NCBI RefSeq assembly: GCF_020686965.1
Contig: NZ_JAJEPS010000013.1
Coordinates: 1-64,000 of the forward strand
Source: Hominiventricola filiformis
GTDB lineage: Bacteria > Bacillota > Clostridia > Lachnospirales > Lachnospiraceae
Reading direction: 5' to 3'
Length of the DNA stretch: 64,000 nt
Position 1 is the first letter of the stretch. Every line of letters starts with the position of its first letter. The translations under genes were made by a program, and so were the position numbers. Below are positions 23,633 through 31,465 of the stretch, piece after piece. The notes beneath the pieces were generated by a model. That model did no database searches. It had not been told where the DNA came from and saw only the letters and a program-made list of their open reading frames with translations.

Positions 23633-24705
23633 AGCGTAATCTCCTCTCCCATCAATGCCTGCATACCCGTGCGGATAATGGCTGCCTTATCCTCTTCGCT
23701 CGCATCACTGGATAATGTTAAACGAATAAATTCTCCCTTCAGTGAGATATCATTCTTGTAGTCCTCCGGGTTGATAGTCATACGGGTTTCATCCTTAACC
23801 TTAACAAAGAAAAAGTTGCTTTTTGCAAGATTCTGTAAATATGATAACGCAATATTGGCCATAGGGTCTATCCCACCTGAAAGAACAAACTCGACCATAT
23901 CATCTGAAGAAATGTTTTGCGCAGCTCTTTTCATTTTTTGTCCAATCTCAGAATTTTTTGTCAGTCCTGTAATATCGACCAAAATTCGGTGCAGTTGCCG
24001 ACGAGAAAAAGGCACAAATTCATGCTGGATCCGGTCTGAATCTACGGTAAGCAGTACAAAACCTTTCGGTCCACACTCATCAAAACCACGGCCTTCCAAG
24101 CAACCAGAATAGCAATAGATACCTTTACCATCCAATGTTTGCTCAGCATAAGTATGTATATGCCCCAATGCCAAATAGTCAATTCCCTTATTCTTAAGTT
24201 TAGAAATATTGACTTGGTCTACACCTGAAACTACTCCTGCCTGTCCATGCAGAGTAACGATATTGGCCACACCATTTTCATGTGGAACCTGCAAATAAAG
24301 GGACTGTGAGTTTGCTTCACAAATCTCAACTCCAGATATCGCCACGCTATCATATTTATAAGTTTTCCATTCCTTGCCAAATATTTTCAGGTTGTCTGGC
24401 ATATCATGATCAGCAAACGCGTATGTAGCCCCATCGTGATTACCAGCAAGATATAGATAATCTACATTTGGTGTCCGTCGTATAGCATCCAAAATTTCAT
24501 CTACAGTTCGAATCTTTATACGTTCACCGTCAAACATATCGCCCGCAATAATGACAGCTCGTACATCATTTTTAGCTGCATATTCAGTCAGTCTGAGAAA
24601 CGTATGAATTATCTCAGTATTTCTGATCGATGCTTGTTCCTCTGTCATGTGAGTCTCCATAGGAGAGTCTAAATGCAGATCTGCACAATGGATAATCTTT
24701 GTCAA
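23629..24705 (-). CDS. SbcD/Mre11-like phosphoesterase (YhaO-like)
   Basis: 358 residues from TTG 24705, which has AGGGGG 8 bases upstream. Calcineurin-like phosphoesterase motifs in order: CADLHLDSP, IAGDMFDG, LAGNHDG, TLHGQAG and GHIHTYAE, giving all the expected metal ligands of Mre11/SbcD nucleases. The C-terminal third is the capping region. With the overlapping ATPase gene it forms a two-gene operon for DNA end processing. As cargo of a mobilizable island it may protect the element or attack foreign DNA ends; that is inference. A possible promoter (TTGCTA, then TATAAT-like) lies near 24740-24770. Confidence 0.88.
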   Translation of the reverse strand: MTKIIHCADLHLDSPMETHMTEEQASIRNTEIIHTFLRLTEYAAKNDVRAVIIAGDMFDGERIKIRTVDEILDAIRRTPNVDYLYLAGNHDGATYAFADHDMPDNLKIFGKEWKTYKYDSVAISGVEICEANSQSLYLQVPHENGVANIVTLHGQAGVVSGVDQVNISKLKNKGIDYLALGHIHTYAEQTLDGKGIYCYSGCLEGRGFDECGPKGFVLLTVDSDRIQHEFVPFSRRQLHRILVDITGLTKNSEIGQKMKRAAQNISSDDMVEFVLSGGIDPMANIALSYLQNLAKSNFFFVKVKDETRMTINPEDYKNDISLKGEFIRLTLSSDASEEDKAAIIRTGMQALMGEEITL

Positions 24706-24845
24706 TGATTTTCCCCCTATCCGAAAGAACATTTGATTTATAATTTGCTACTAATTATAATGTCCTGATTTTTCTTTCCTCAATTATATATTATTGTAAA
24801 GTAGGGAACAAGCCATTTTCTACCTTGTTCTCTACTGCATTACTT

Positions 24846-25223
24846 TTACTGATAAATTATTTCTTTGTCCACAATCTCCCTCGCACACGCCTGTATGTTA
24901 TTCATCCTGCCTACCCATTTCCAGGTATTGTCTGCCTTTAACTGTTCTGTGATTCCCTGTGCCTGTTTTATCTGCTCCACAATCATTTCAAAGCGATCCT
25001 GTGCTTGTTCCTCTATATCTGTCAGATAACTGTTCAGTCTGCCACTCATCAGCAGATCCAGATATACAGTCTTGCGGTATTCCTTCAAATACTGCAAATG
25101 TCTTTGTCCCCATACTCCGACAAATCTCGGTTCTTCTTCCTCCGGCAAGGTAAGGTTGGGGATAAAGTAATCCCCACATCTTACATAAGTGCCGCCCATT
25201 TCTTCAAAAATTGTTTTCTTCAT
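24846..25223 (-). CDS. tnpV: TnpV-like transposon-encoded protein
   Basis: 125 residues from ATG 25223, which has AAAGGTGG 8 bases upstream; the frame is open further upstream but overlaps the relaxase gene. The sequence TYVRCGDYFIPNLTLPEEE, then VWGQRHLQYLKEYRKTVYLDLLMSGRLNSYLTDIEEQAQDRF and WVGRMNNIQACAREIV, matches the TnpV family. These proteins accompany mobilizable transposons of the Tn4451/Tn4555 type. Biochemical role is not established. It directly follows the relaxase gene, the usual place for this gene. Confidence 0.85.
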   Translation of the reverse strand: MKKTIFEEMGGTYVRCGDYFIPNLTLPEEEEPRFVGVWGQRHLQYLKEYRKTVYLDLLMSGRLNSYLTDIEEQAQDRFEMIVEQIKQAQGITEQLKADNTWKWVGRMNNIQACAREIVDKEIIYQ

Positions 25224-25240
25224 TTTCTGTTCCACCTTTC

Positions 25241-26671
25241 TCATCGTTCTCTGTCCGTATATTTCTTCTTTGCTGACTGTTTTGGCTGCTGTCTGCTTTC
25301 CTGCTGATAGAGGTGCAATTTTTCCCGTATGCTTGCCTTTTTCGGCGGTTCTGATGGCTTCTCTTTTTTCGGTTCTGTCTGATTTGCCCATACCCGCAAC
25401 TCCTCGTTATATTCCCTGACCAGTTTTTCCGATTTCTGATATGTCTTTGCAAAAGACTTGACATCTGGATATCCTGCCTGTTTTACAGTCTGCTCCATAT
25501 CCGTGTGGATACGTTTTTCCTGTTTCTCTGCCTGTTCAATTTTGCCTTCTAAGGATTTCCGTACTTTTCCTTTGAAAAATCCCGTTATCTCGGAAAGCTG
25601 TTTTTTCAATGAGGAAATTTCCTGCTGCGTGGACTTCATTGCCTGTGACTGCTTCTGAAGTTTCTCCATCAGCTTCCGCATATCATTCCATTCCTGTAAA
25701 TCAATCTTCGGTACGGGCTTCGGCGGCAACTTAAATTTGAAAATCATTTCCAGTAAGAAGTCTTTTGCTCCTCGGATAATCTGCTGAAACATATCCGGCA
25801 GCCAACCATGTGCCCGTATAGATTGCAGTGTTTTGTCTGTGATTTTCTCCCTCTTAACTGTTAAAATATCTTCTTCAGAAATCCCCTCAACCAACGCCAC
25901 ATCAACTGTCCGATTCCATTCCTGCCTTGCCGCATTATCTGCCCGTATTTCTGCCTCTTTCGGGTTGTTCTTCCCGATTTTTTTCGTTGCCAGATACACA
26001 CCACCCTGCTGAAATACGGACAGCTTTTCGGATTCTTCTTTCACATGGCTATTGATGATTTCCGTAAACATCTCCTTGACTTCTTTGGTAAAAGCATCGC
26101 TCTTAAACCATTCATCTTTCTTTGTAAAAATGTGGCTCTCATAAACTTCCCCTTTGGGAATAATACTGCATCCTACCCGAAGATTTCCCTGCTCATCTAA
26201 AATCTCTTTCTTCGTGCGTCTGTGCTTGCCTTGTTCATCATAAAACATATTTCTGGTAGCAATTTTCACTTCAGGATGTTCCAGCATTTTCCGCTCGCTG
26301 AATACGAGGTGGATATGGTAATTAGTCATTTTTTTGTTATGGTGAAGTGCCGCACTGCATTCCACATCGTACCTTTTATGAAAGCTGTCCGTGAAAAGCC
26401 TTACCACATCATCCGCCTTGTACTCAACAAAACTTTCCGGAAGTGCAATGATAAATTCCCGTCCTTCAATGCATTTTCCTGTTGTTCCGCTTGCCTTAAA
26501 ATCCATCTGATTTTCTCTTGCAAGATTTTTCCAGAACTCCGGTGTTGCTCCTTCCGTATGGTAGGTCGCATAGAGATGTTCCTGTCTTTTCGGATTGGAA
26601 ATATAATCAATTCTTCCTGCAACATCGGACAGCTTGTTTTGTCTGATAAATGAATGTCTGCCTATAAGCAT
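25241..26671 (-). CDS. MobA/MobL-family relaxase
   Basis: 476 residues from ATG 26671; AAAGGAGA directly precedes it, so the spacing is tight, and the frame is open 52 codons further upstream without a ribosome site. The relaxase domain covers about the first 220 residues, with the nucleophile region at the start and the three-histidine-type motif NYHIHLVFSERK. IALPESFVEY and YDVECSAALHH lie before it. The second half is a long coiled-coil region (KLQKQSQAMKSTQQEISSLKKQL) and a basic tail. It would nick the island oriT, for which an inverted repeat at 26771-26821 just upstream is the best candidate, and lead the strand into a recipient using another element's secretion system. Confidence 0.88.
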   Translation of the reverse strand: MLIGRHSFIRQNKLSDVAGRIDYISNPKRQEHLYATYHTEGATPEFWKNLARENQMDFKASGTTGKCIEGREFIIALPESFVEYKADDVVRLFTDSFHKRYDVECSAALHHNKKMTNYHIHLVFSERKMLEHPEVKIATRNMFYDEQGKHRRTKKEILDEQGNLRVGCSIIPKGEVYESHIFTKKDEWFKSDAFTKEVKEMFTEIINSHVKEESEKLSVFQQGGVYLATKKIGKNNPKEAEIRADNAARQEWNRTVDVALVEGISEEDILTVKREKITDKTLQSIRAHGWLPDMFQQIIRGAKDFLLEMIFKFKLPPKPVPKIDLQEWNDMRKLMEKLQKQSQAMKSTQQEISSLKKQLSEITGFFKGKVRKSLEGKIEQAEKQEKRIHTDMEQTVKQAGYPDVKSFAKTYQKSEKLVREYNEELRVWANQTEPKKEKPSEPPKKASIREKLHLYQQESRQQPKQSAKKKYTDRER

Positions 26672-26976
26672 TCTCCTTTCCCAGCTCTCGCCTGCTCTTA
26701 CTGTGAGTAGGTGCATAGGCACCTGTTTACGAACTAACTGCCGTTTCCGGCACAAATAGCTCCCGGCAGGGCGAAATACCCTGAGTACAAACCTCTGATT
26801 TGTGCGATGGGTATATTTCGCTCTCAAACGCCGAGGGCTTTATAAAGTGCTACCTTTCTCTACCACGTTTCGGCTTGTGCTTTTCATCTTGGGCGTATCC
26901 GCCCTTTTTATTTGCCCGTATCCGGGCTTATTTTTTATTCCTGACATTAAACCGATTCTTTACTTTTCTATCTGAT
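26672..26976. other. Intergenic region with oriT candidate
   Basis: No gene. It holds a small AGGTGC/GCACCT-like dyad (26710-26725), the oriT-like inverted repeat at 26771-26821 and GGGCG/CGCCC and GCCCG/CGGGC hairpins at 26892-26935. Confidence 0.6.
26771..26821 (-). other. Candidate oriT of island 3
   Basis: GCGAAATACCC (26771-26781) is an inverted repeat of GGGTATATTTCGC (26809-26821). A nested ACAAA/TTTGT stem lies in between. The position just upstream of the relaxase start and the arm-loop layout are typical of small mobilizable elements. The nick position cannot be read from the sequence alone. Confidence 0.6.
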
Positions 26977-27204
26977 TTATTCCGGTATTCTTGCCCGCAC
27001 ATATTCCAGATTGCCGCAATAAGGCGTTCCCACCAGATACCATTCCATTGCAGGATTCATCTCCATCCTTGTCCGTACCCACTGGTCATCCACCAGAACT
27101 TCCATACACTCTCCGCAGTGAAATCCTCTATCAATCCATAAGTCCATTGACAGTAATCCATATCTTCCATTTTCACAGTTATAACCTAATCTTCCTTCTC
27201 TCAT
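26977..27204 (-). CDS. DUF5348 domain protein
   Basis: 75 residues: MREGRLGYNCENGRYGLL then DLWIDRGFHCGECMEVLV, WVRTRMEM and EWYLVGTPYCGNLEYVRARI. This matches the DUF5348 pattern seen in Firmicute mobile elements, usually close to relaxase genes. It is a small all-beta protein of unknown role. AGGAG lies 9 bases before ATG. It is probably co-transcribed with the gene at 27288 and with the relaxase. Confidence 0.8.
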   Translation of the reverse strand: MREGRLGYNCENGRYGLLSMDLWIDRGFHCGECMEVLVDDQWVRTRMEMNPAMEWYLVGTPYCGNLEYVRARIPE

Positions 27205-27287
27205 TGCATGATTCTCCTTTCCTGATTTCTCCTTGTCTGCTATCCACAGGGGCGTGCCACGCTCCTGTTCTTATCATCAAGGAAGAA

Positions 27288-27521
27288 TTACCAACGGAAG
27301 CTCTCCTGCACTCCTCGTCTGTCCAGATACTCTTTTCTCGCCCGTTCCCGTTCTTCCTCTGTCGGGGCAGTTTTGAATTTTCCATACAGGTCACGCATGA
27401 CCATCCTGTCTAATTTCTTCTCCAGCTCCTGCTTGATTTCTCTCTCGCAGCTCTCATCTTCAACCAAGTGAAAACGGAGCAACTGCATAAATAACTCCCG
27501 TGATATTTGCACATTTCCCAT
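27288..27521 (-). CDS. Small charged protein commonly mislabelled complexin
   Basis: 77 residues from ATG 27521; ATG 27530 in the same frame is also possible, but AAGGA is better placed for the former. The sequence NVQISRELFMQLLRFHLVEDE, then IKQELEKKLDRMVMRDLYGKFKTAPTEEERERARKEYLDRRGV, is a very charged helical protein. It is widespread in Lachnospiraceae mobilizable elements and has been labelled complexin-2 in databases without functional basis. It probably acts in element maintenance or mobilization. Confidence 0.7.
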   Translation of the reverse strand: MGNVQISRELFMQLLRFHLVEDESCEREIKQELEKKLDRMVMRDLYGKFKTAPTEEERERARKEYLDRRGVQESFRW

Positions 27522-27537
27522 CTTATCCATCCTTTCC

Positions 27538-27620
27538 GTGACGGTATGTGACAGTCGTGACGGTTATTTTGATACCGCCCCGCTGTCAAAAATACCGTCA
27601 CAACCGTCACGTACTGTCAC
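27538..27620. repeat. Mirror-symmetric GTGACGGT array, candidate origin
   Basis: Three octamers face right (GTGACGGT 27538, GTGACAGT 27548, GTGACGGT 27557). Three face left (ACCGTCAC 27594 and 27603, ACTGTCAC 27613). Spacings of 10 and 9 bp are mirrored by 9 and 10 bp. The array overlaps the stop codon of the RepA-like gene. It could be a replication origin, an operator or an unusual long hairpin. Confidence 0.8.
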
Positions 27621-28759
27621 GCATTCTCTGTATTGTCTTTCCAGAGCCTTAGTTTTCGTCCTTCGTGGACACGCTCACTCCGAAAGAGAATCCCATGTTC
27701 TGTATACAACCGTCCTGCAAGAACGTTCAGTTTTCTTGTGATAACGTGCGGTTGAATGTCCACATTTATCAGTGCAACAAGTGCGGTTGGCGAACCTTCC
27801 CAGTAAGGATTGTCCTTCCTAACAAGCTCCGCAATCTCATCCAGTAACGGCTCCGGCGGTTCTTTCCATAACTCCGTCTCCGCCTTTTGTAAATCCCACA
27901 ACAGGGTTTCTGTATTGCGGATAAGATACAACTTCTGGTCTTGCTGATCTCTACCAGACACTTCCAGTGTTGCGGCATTGCCTGTCCGTTTTTCTTTCTG
28001 AAGAAGAAACGCTCCGTCTGCCGCCCCAAGCAGTCCGCTTGTCCCGGAAATCATGTCAAACTTATCATCCGCATTCTGCTTTCTTGTGTGGTGTACGAGC
28101 AGTAAACAAAGTCCGTGGGCATCCGCAAAACTTTTCAGTCTTGCCATAATCTGATAATCATTTGCGTAACTGTAATTATCGCCGCCAACCTCACGCACTT
28201 TCTGAAGCGTATCAATAATAATCAGCTTCGTATCCTTATGCTCTGCCACAAATCTTGCAAGCTGTTCATCCAGCCCATTTCCAAGCTGACTGGCAGAAAC
28301 TGAGAAGTAAAGATTATCGGTACTTTCTGTCCCGAACATCCGGTACAGACGCTCCTGCAAGCGGCGGTAATCATCCTCAAGCGCCAGATACAGCACCGTC
28401 CCTTTTCGGGTGGTATAATTCCAAAGCGGTGTGCCTGTACTGACATGATAGGCAAGCTGTGCCATCAGAAAACTCTTTCCCAGTTTGGGCGAACCTGCAA
28501 AGATATAAGTGCCGGGGTAGAGCAGTCCGTCAATCAACGGCTGCTTACTCCGATACTGTGTGTCAAACAGTTCATTCATGGAAATTATCTGGAGATAGGA
28601 TGGGTCTGATCGCAACTGCATTTCTCTCTGCAATTCCTCAAAAATCTTGATATTTCCACCATTCTCGGATATACTACTTGTAGGTTTTTTTGAAATCGGC
28701 TGCTCCGTATCTGCGCCAACAGATACATCCGGGGCAGTCTTTTCTTTTTTATTTTCCAT
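27617..28759 (-). CDS. RepA-like AAA ATPase (AAA_25)
   Basis: 380 residues. After a disordered N-terminus of about 45 residues comes a RecA/DnaB-type core: Walker A GSPKLGKSF, LYLALEDDYRRLQERL, Walker B LIIIDTLQK, and sensor LLLVHHTRKQ with the SGTSGLLGAADGAF stretch. This is the pattern of plasmid RepA/RSF1010-type helicases and of AAA_25 proteins in integrative elements. The C-terminal winged helix (about 300-370) may bind DNA. It probably supports replication of the excised circle. It overlaps the MobC-like gene by 11 bp. The symmetric repeat array at its 3' end is a candidate site of action. Confidence 0.85.
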   Translation of the reverse strand: MENKKEKTAPDVSVGADTEQPISKKPTSSISENGGNIKIFEELQREMQLRSDPSYLQIISMNELFDTQYRSKQPLIDGLLYPGTYIFAGSPKLGKSFLMAQLAYHVSTGTPLWNYTTRKGTVLYLALEDDYRRLQERLYRMFGTESTDNLYFSVSASQLGNGLDEQLARFVAEHKDTKLIIIDTLQKVREVGGDNYSYANDYQIMARLKSFADAHGLCLLLVHHTRKQNADDKFDMISGTSGLLGAADGAFLLQKEKRTGNAATLEVSGRDQQDQKLYLIRNTETLLWDLQKAETELWKEPPEPLLDEIAELVRKDNPYWEGSPTALVALINVDIQPHVITRKLNVLAGRLYTEHGILFRSERVHEGRKLRLWKDNTENA

Positions 28760-29084
28760 CCTCGTCCTCTCCTTTCAGACCGCCCAGAATAACAGCGATT
28801 AGTTCAATGACATTCAGCAGTTCTTCATCCACACGGTTTCCTGCTTCAATCCGCTTTAGTTCTGCGAGGACAGCGGCAAGTTCCGTTTTGAGTGCCTTGA
28901 ATACTCTCGGATTTCCCTGTACCACTACATCCTGATTCAGGCAACGGCGGTAGCAGTATTCCTGCTTTGGCAGTCCCGATAAGGCAACTGCCTTGTTGAT
29001 GAGTTCATTTTCTTCGGGCGATACCCGAAACCCTACTGTGATGTTTCTCCGACGGTTTTTGTTATCTCTGTTCTTAGCTGACAT
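28749..29084 (-). CDS. MobC-like mobilization protein
   Basis: 111 residues from ATG 29084 (GGAG 9 bases upstream). NITVGFRVSPEENELINKAVALSGLPKQEYCYRRCLNQDVVVQGNPRVFKALKTELAAVLAELKRIEAGN matches the MobC pattern: an RHH-like start, a conserved GLPKQEY, VVxGNPRV and a final helix. It overlaps both the integrase and the RepA-like gene, so all are coupled. It should assist the relaxase at oriT. Confidence 0.82.
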   Translation of the reverse strand: MSAKNRDNKNRRRNITVGFRVSPEENELINKAVALSGLPKQEYCYRRCLNQDVVVQGNPRVFKALKTELAAVLAELKRIEAGNRVDEELLNVIELIAVILGGLKGEDEDGK

Positions 29085-30165
29085 TTTCAAACTCTCCTTT
29101 CCCTAAATCGTCTAATCTATCTGCCATTTCCGTCTGCTTTGACGGGAACAGATGAGCGTACTGGTAAGTGATGTCAATGTTTTCATGCCCTACACGGTCT
29201 GCAATCGCCACCGCTGAAAATCCCATATCAATCAGCAGGCTGATGTGGCTATGTCGTAAATCATGAATACGGATTCGCTTTACTCCTGCGGCTTTCGCAC
29301 CTCTGTCCATCTCGTGATGAAGATAACTTTTTGTAACTGTGAAGATTCGTTCTTTCTTCTTCAGTCCGTAAAGCATCTGCAAATACTCCTGCATTTCTTC
29401 ACAGAGGAACTTCGGCATTTTGATAATGCGGTTACTTTTCTTTGTTTTCGGTGTGGTAATCACATCTTCTCCGTGTAATCGTTGATAGGACTTGTTGATT
29501 CTGACCGTTTCTTTTTCAAAATCGAAGTCAGCGGCAGTCAGTGCCAGCAGTTCTCCCTCCCGGATACCGCACCAGTAAAGCATTTCAAAAGCGTAAAAGG
29601 AAACAGGCTTGTCCATCATCTCGAATGAGAATTTCTTATATTCTTCTTTCGTCCAGAACAGCATTTCCTTATGTTCCTCACTTCCCATATTTCCCACCTT
29701 GGCGGCAGGATTGGAACGCAGTTCATAATACCGCACCGCATGATTGAAGATAGCGGACAACTGATTGTGCAGTGTTTTCAGATAGGTCTGTGAATATGGC
29801 TTTTTCTTCTCATCCCGATAGGCAAGCATTTCATTCTGCCATGCGATAACCTCTTTTGTAGAAATCTCGCTGATTTTCAGCTTGCCGAAATAAGGTAAAA
29901 TCTTCGTGCGGATGATATGCTCTTTTGTCAGCCATGTGTTCTCCTTCAGACGGCTTTTCATATCCCGGATATACAGTTCGGTAAAGGCTTCAAAACTCAT
30001 ATCCATATCCGAAGAGTTCTGCAACTGGAACATTCGCTCCCATTCCTGTGCTTCTTTCTTGGTAGCAAAGCCACGCTTGCATTTCTGCTTACGCTCGCCT
30101 TTCCAGTTTACATACCTCGCCATCACATACCATGTTCCATTGTCCTCGTTTTTGAATACCGGCAT
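29074..30165 (-). CDS. Tyrosine recombinase (integrase) of island 3
   Basis: 363 residues. Arm-binding domain NGTWYVMARYVNWKGERKQKCKRGF, core-binding region 50-145, catalytic domain with CGIREGEL (Arg), HDLRHSHISLL (H-x-x-R) and GHENIDITYQYAHLFP (His, Tyr). It is similar along its length to the island 2 enzyme but with different arm-domain residues, consistent with different arm repeats (TGTTATC rather than TGCAAGC). The start codon overlaps the Xis-like stop (TAATG). It is the likely catalyst for integration at guaA. Confidence 0.93.
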   Translation of the reverse strand: MPVFKNEDNGTWYVMARYVNWKGERKQKCKRGFATKKEAQEWERMFQLQNSSDMDMSFEAFTELYIRDMKSRLKENTWLTKEHIIRTKILPYFGKLKISEISTKEVIAWQNEMLAYRDEKKKPYSQTYLKTLHNQLSAIFNHAVRYYELRSNPAAKVGNMGSEEHKEMLFWTKEEYKKFSFEMMDKPVSFYAFEMLYWCGIREGELLALTAADFDFEKETVRINKSYQRLHGEDVITTPKTKKSNRIIKMPKFLCEEMQEYLQMLYGLKKKERIFTVTKSYLHHEMDRGAKAAGVKRIRIHDLRHSHISLLIDMGFSAVAIADRVGHENIDITYQYAHLFPSKQTEMADRLDDLGKGEFENVS

Positions 30166-30353
30166 TATTCGTCCCCCTTTCCTGCTCCGTAGAGCCTTTC
30201 ATAGAAATATTGACGGTTTACCCGTCCTGAAATGGTAATAAAGCCTTTTGCTTTCAGTTCCTCATTCAACTGACGGATTAGCTTGTAAGCATACGGCTTT
30301 GATACGCTTAGTTCCTGTGCCACTTCTTCGGCACAAATAAATCTGTTTTTCAT
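30165..30353 (-). CDS. Excisionase-like winged-helix protein
   Basis: 62 residues: CAEEVAQELSVSKPYAYKLIRQLNEELKAKGFITISGRVNRQYFYERLYG. This is the small helix-turn-helix type found upstream of Tn916-like and ICEBs1-like integrases. It would favour excision over integration. Translation is coupled to the integrase by the TAATG overlap. Relative at 18093. Confidence 0.82.
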   Translation of the reverse strand: MKNRFICAEEVAQELSVSKPYAYKLIRQLNEELKAKGFITISGRVNRQYFYERLYGAGKGDE

Positions 30354-30526
30354 ATCATCAATCCCTTCTTTCGTTTTTTATTGCCGTTCTATCCGAATGA
30401 AGTTCCAGCAGGTATTCCCTGTTCGGCACTGTGCTGTCCCGATATATCGTAATATGTCAGGTGCTCGCTTGCTTTCTGGCAAGGTCTTGGCGGTTTATAC
30501 TGTTCGGACGGTCATTTTGTTTTTTA

Positions 30527-30656
30527 TTAAACTTATTTGCTTAATTTTGAACTTATTATACTAAGCATATTTGCTTGTGTCAAGTGGCTTTTCGGAAAAC
30601 ATTAAACTTTTTTGTTTTGCATTATCTTGACTTCTCTTAAACATATCTGCTATACT
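30527..30656 (+). promoter_or_regulatory. Repressor promoter and operators of island 3
   Basis: TTGACT at 30627-30632, 18-bp spacer, TATACT at 30651-30656 drive the XRE gene. Three related sites lie at 30527-30544 (TTAAACTTATTTGCTTAA), 30562-30576 (TAAGCATATTTGCTT) and 30637-30654 (TTAAACATATCTGCTATA). The third sits inside the promoter, which implies autoregulation. No gene lies elsewhere in 30354-30689. Confidence 0.65.
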
Positions 30657-30689
30657 CATTGTAAAATACATACAAGGAGTGGACACGTT

Positions 30690-31223
30690 ATGGCAATTGG
30701 AGAGAGAATACATTTTTTCCGCATTCTGCGTGGGATGACACAAAAATATCTTGGTACGATTGTCGGCTTTCCTGAGCGAAGTGCCGATGTACGTTTAGCA
30801 CAATACGAAGCTGGAACAAGAAAACCGAAAGCGGAACTTACTGCTGCACTGGCACAGGCTCTAGATGTTTCCCCTCATGCCCTCGATGTGCCTGACATTG
30901 ACAGCAATATCGGACTGATGCACACTTTATTTACCCTTGAAGATTTGTACGGTCTGACTGTCAGTGAATCAAACGGAGAAATCTGTCTGAAAGTCGAAAC
31001 TTCCAAAGGCAAAGACGCTCACGAACTCCGGAAAATGCTGTATGCCTGGAAAGAGCAGGCTGACAAGCTATCTTCTGAAGAGATCAGTAAAGACAAATAC
31101 GATGAGTGGCGTTACCACTACCCGGAGTTTGATACCACGCAAACATGGGCGAAAGTCCCATCGCAGGCACTTGGCGACGCTCTGGTCAAAATGTTCCAAG
31201 ACAAACTCAAACCAGATAAATAA
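30690..31223 (+). CDS. XRE-family repressor of island 3
   Basis: 177 residues from ATG 30690 (AAGGAG 10 bases upstream). HTH: IHFFRILRGMTQKYLGTIVGFPERSADVRLAQYEAGTRKPKAELTAALAQALDVSPHAL, slightly longer than usual in the recognition loop. The C-terminal part is acidic with no protease signature. It is divergent from the Xis/integrase operon and shares the position of the island 2 repressor. It most likely keeps the island quiescent. Terminator at 31235-31275. Confidence 0.85.
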   Translation: MAIGERIHFFRILRGMTQKYLGTIVGFPERSADVRLAQYEAGTRKPKAELTAALAQALDVSPHALDVPDIDSNIGLMHTLFTLEDLYGLTVSESNGEICLKVETSKGKDAHELRKMLYAWKEQADKLSSEEISKDKYDEWRYHYPEFDTTQTWAKVPSQALGDALVKMFQDKLKPDK

Positions 31224-31234
31224 AGACGACAAAA

Positions 31235-31275
31235 AAGCCCTTAGCCATGAGTTTTATACCCACAGCTAAGGGCTT
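31235..31275 (+). terminator. Terminator at right end of island 3
   Basis: AAGCCCTTAGC pairs with GCTAAGGGCTT, followed by CGTTT. Confidence 0.7.
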
Positions 31276-31370
31276 CGTTTATAATATGGATTTATTTGTT
31301 ACACAACCACCTGTCATCATTCTCTAACCCTAAAACCACTGGATTACAAGAATAATGGCTCTCATGCAAC

Positions 31371-31388
31371 TGTTATCAATTTGTTATC
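31371..31388. repeat. Right integrase arm repeats of island 3
   Basis: Direct TGTTATC copies at 31371 and 31382, spacing 11 bp, the same as the left pair at 19225 and 19236. They end 60 bp before the guaA stop. Confidence 0.75.
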
Positions 31389-31448
31389 AAAAGACTTCTT
31401 GAAGTGCTGCAAACCCGCATAAATACTGGGTTCTTAAAGCATTTCAAA

Positions 31449-31465
31449 TTATTCAAATTCAATCG
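31449..31465. repeat. guaA 3' attachment core
   Basis: The last codons of guaA, minus strand CGATTGAATTTGAATAA, which the islands use as target. The reading frame of GuaA is kept intact, as expected for integration at a gene's 3' end. Confidence 0.8.

Noticed and set aside
24846..25391. Longer TnpV start at 25391
   Set aside because: The extension overlaps the relaxase gene end in another frame and has no family similarity; the ATG at 25223 has a good ribosome site.
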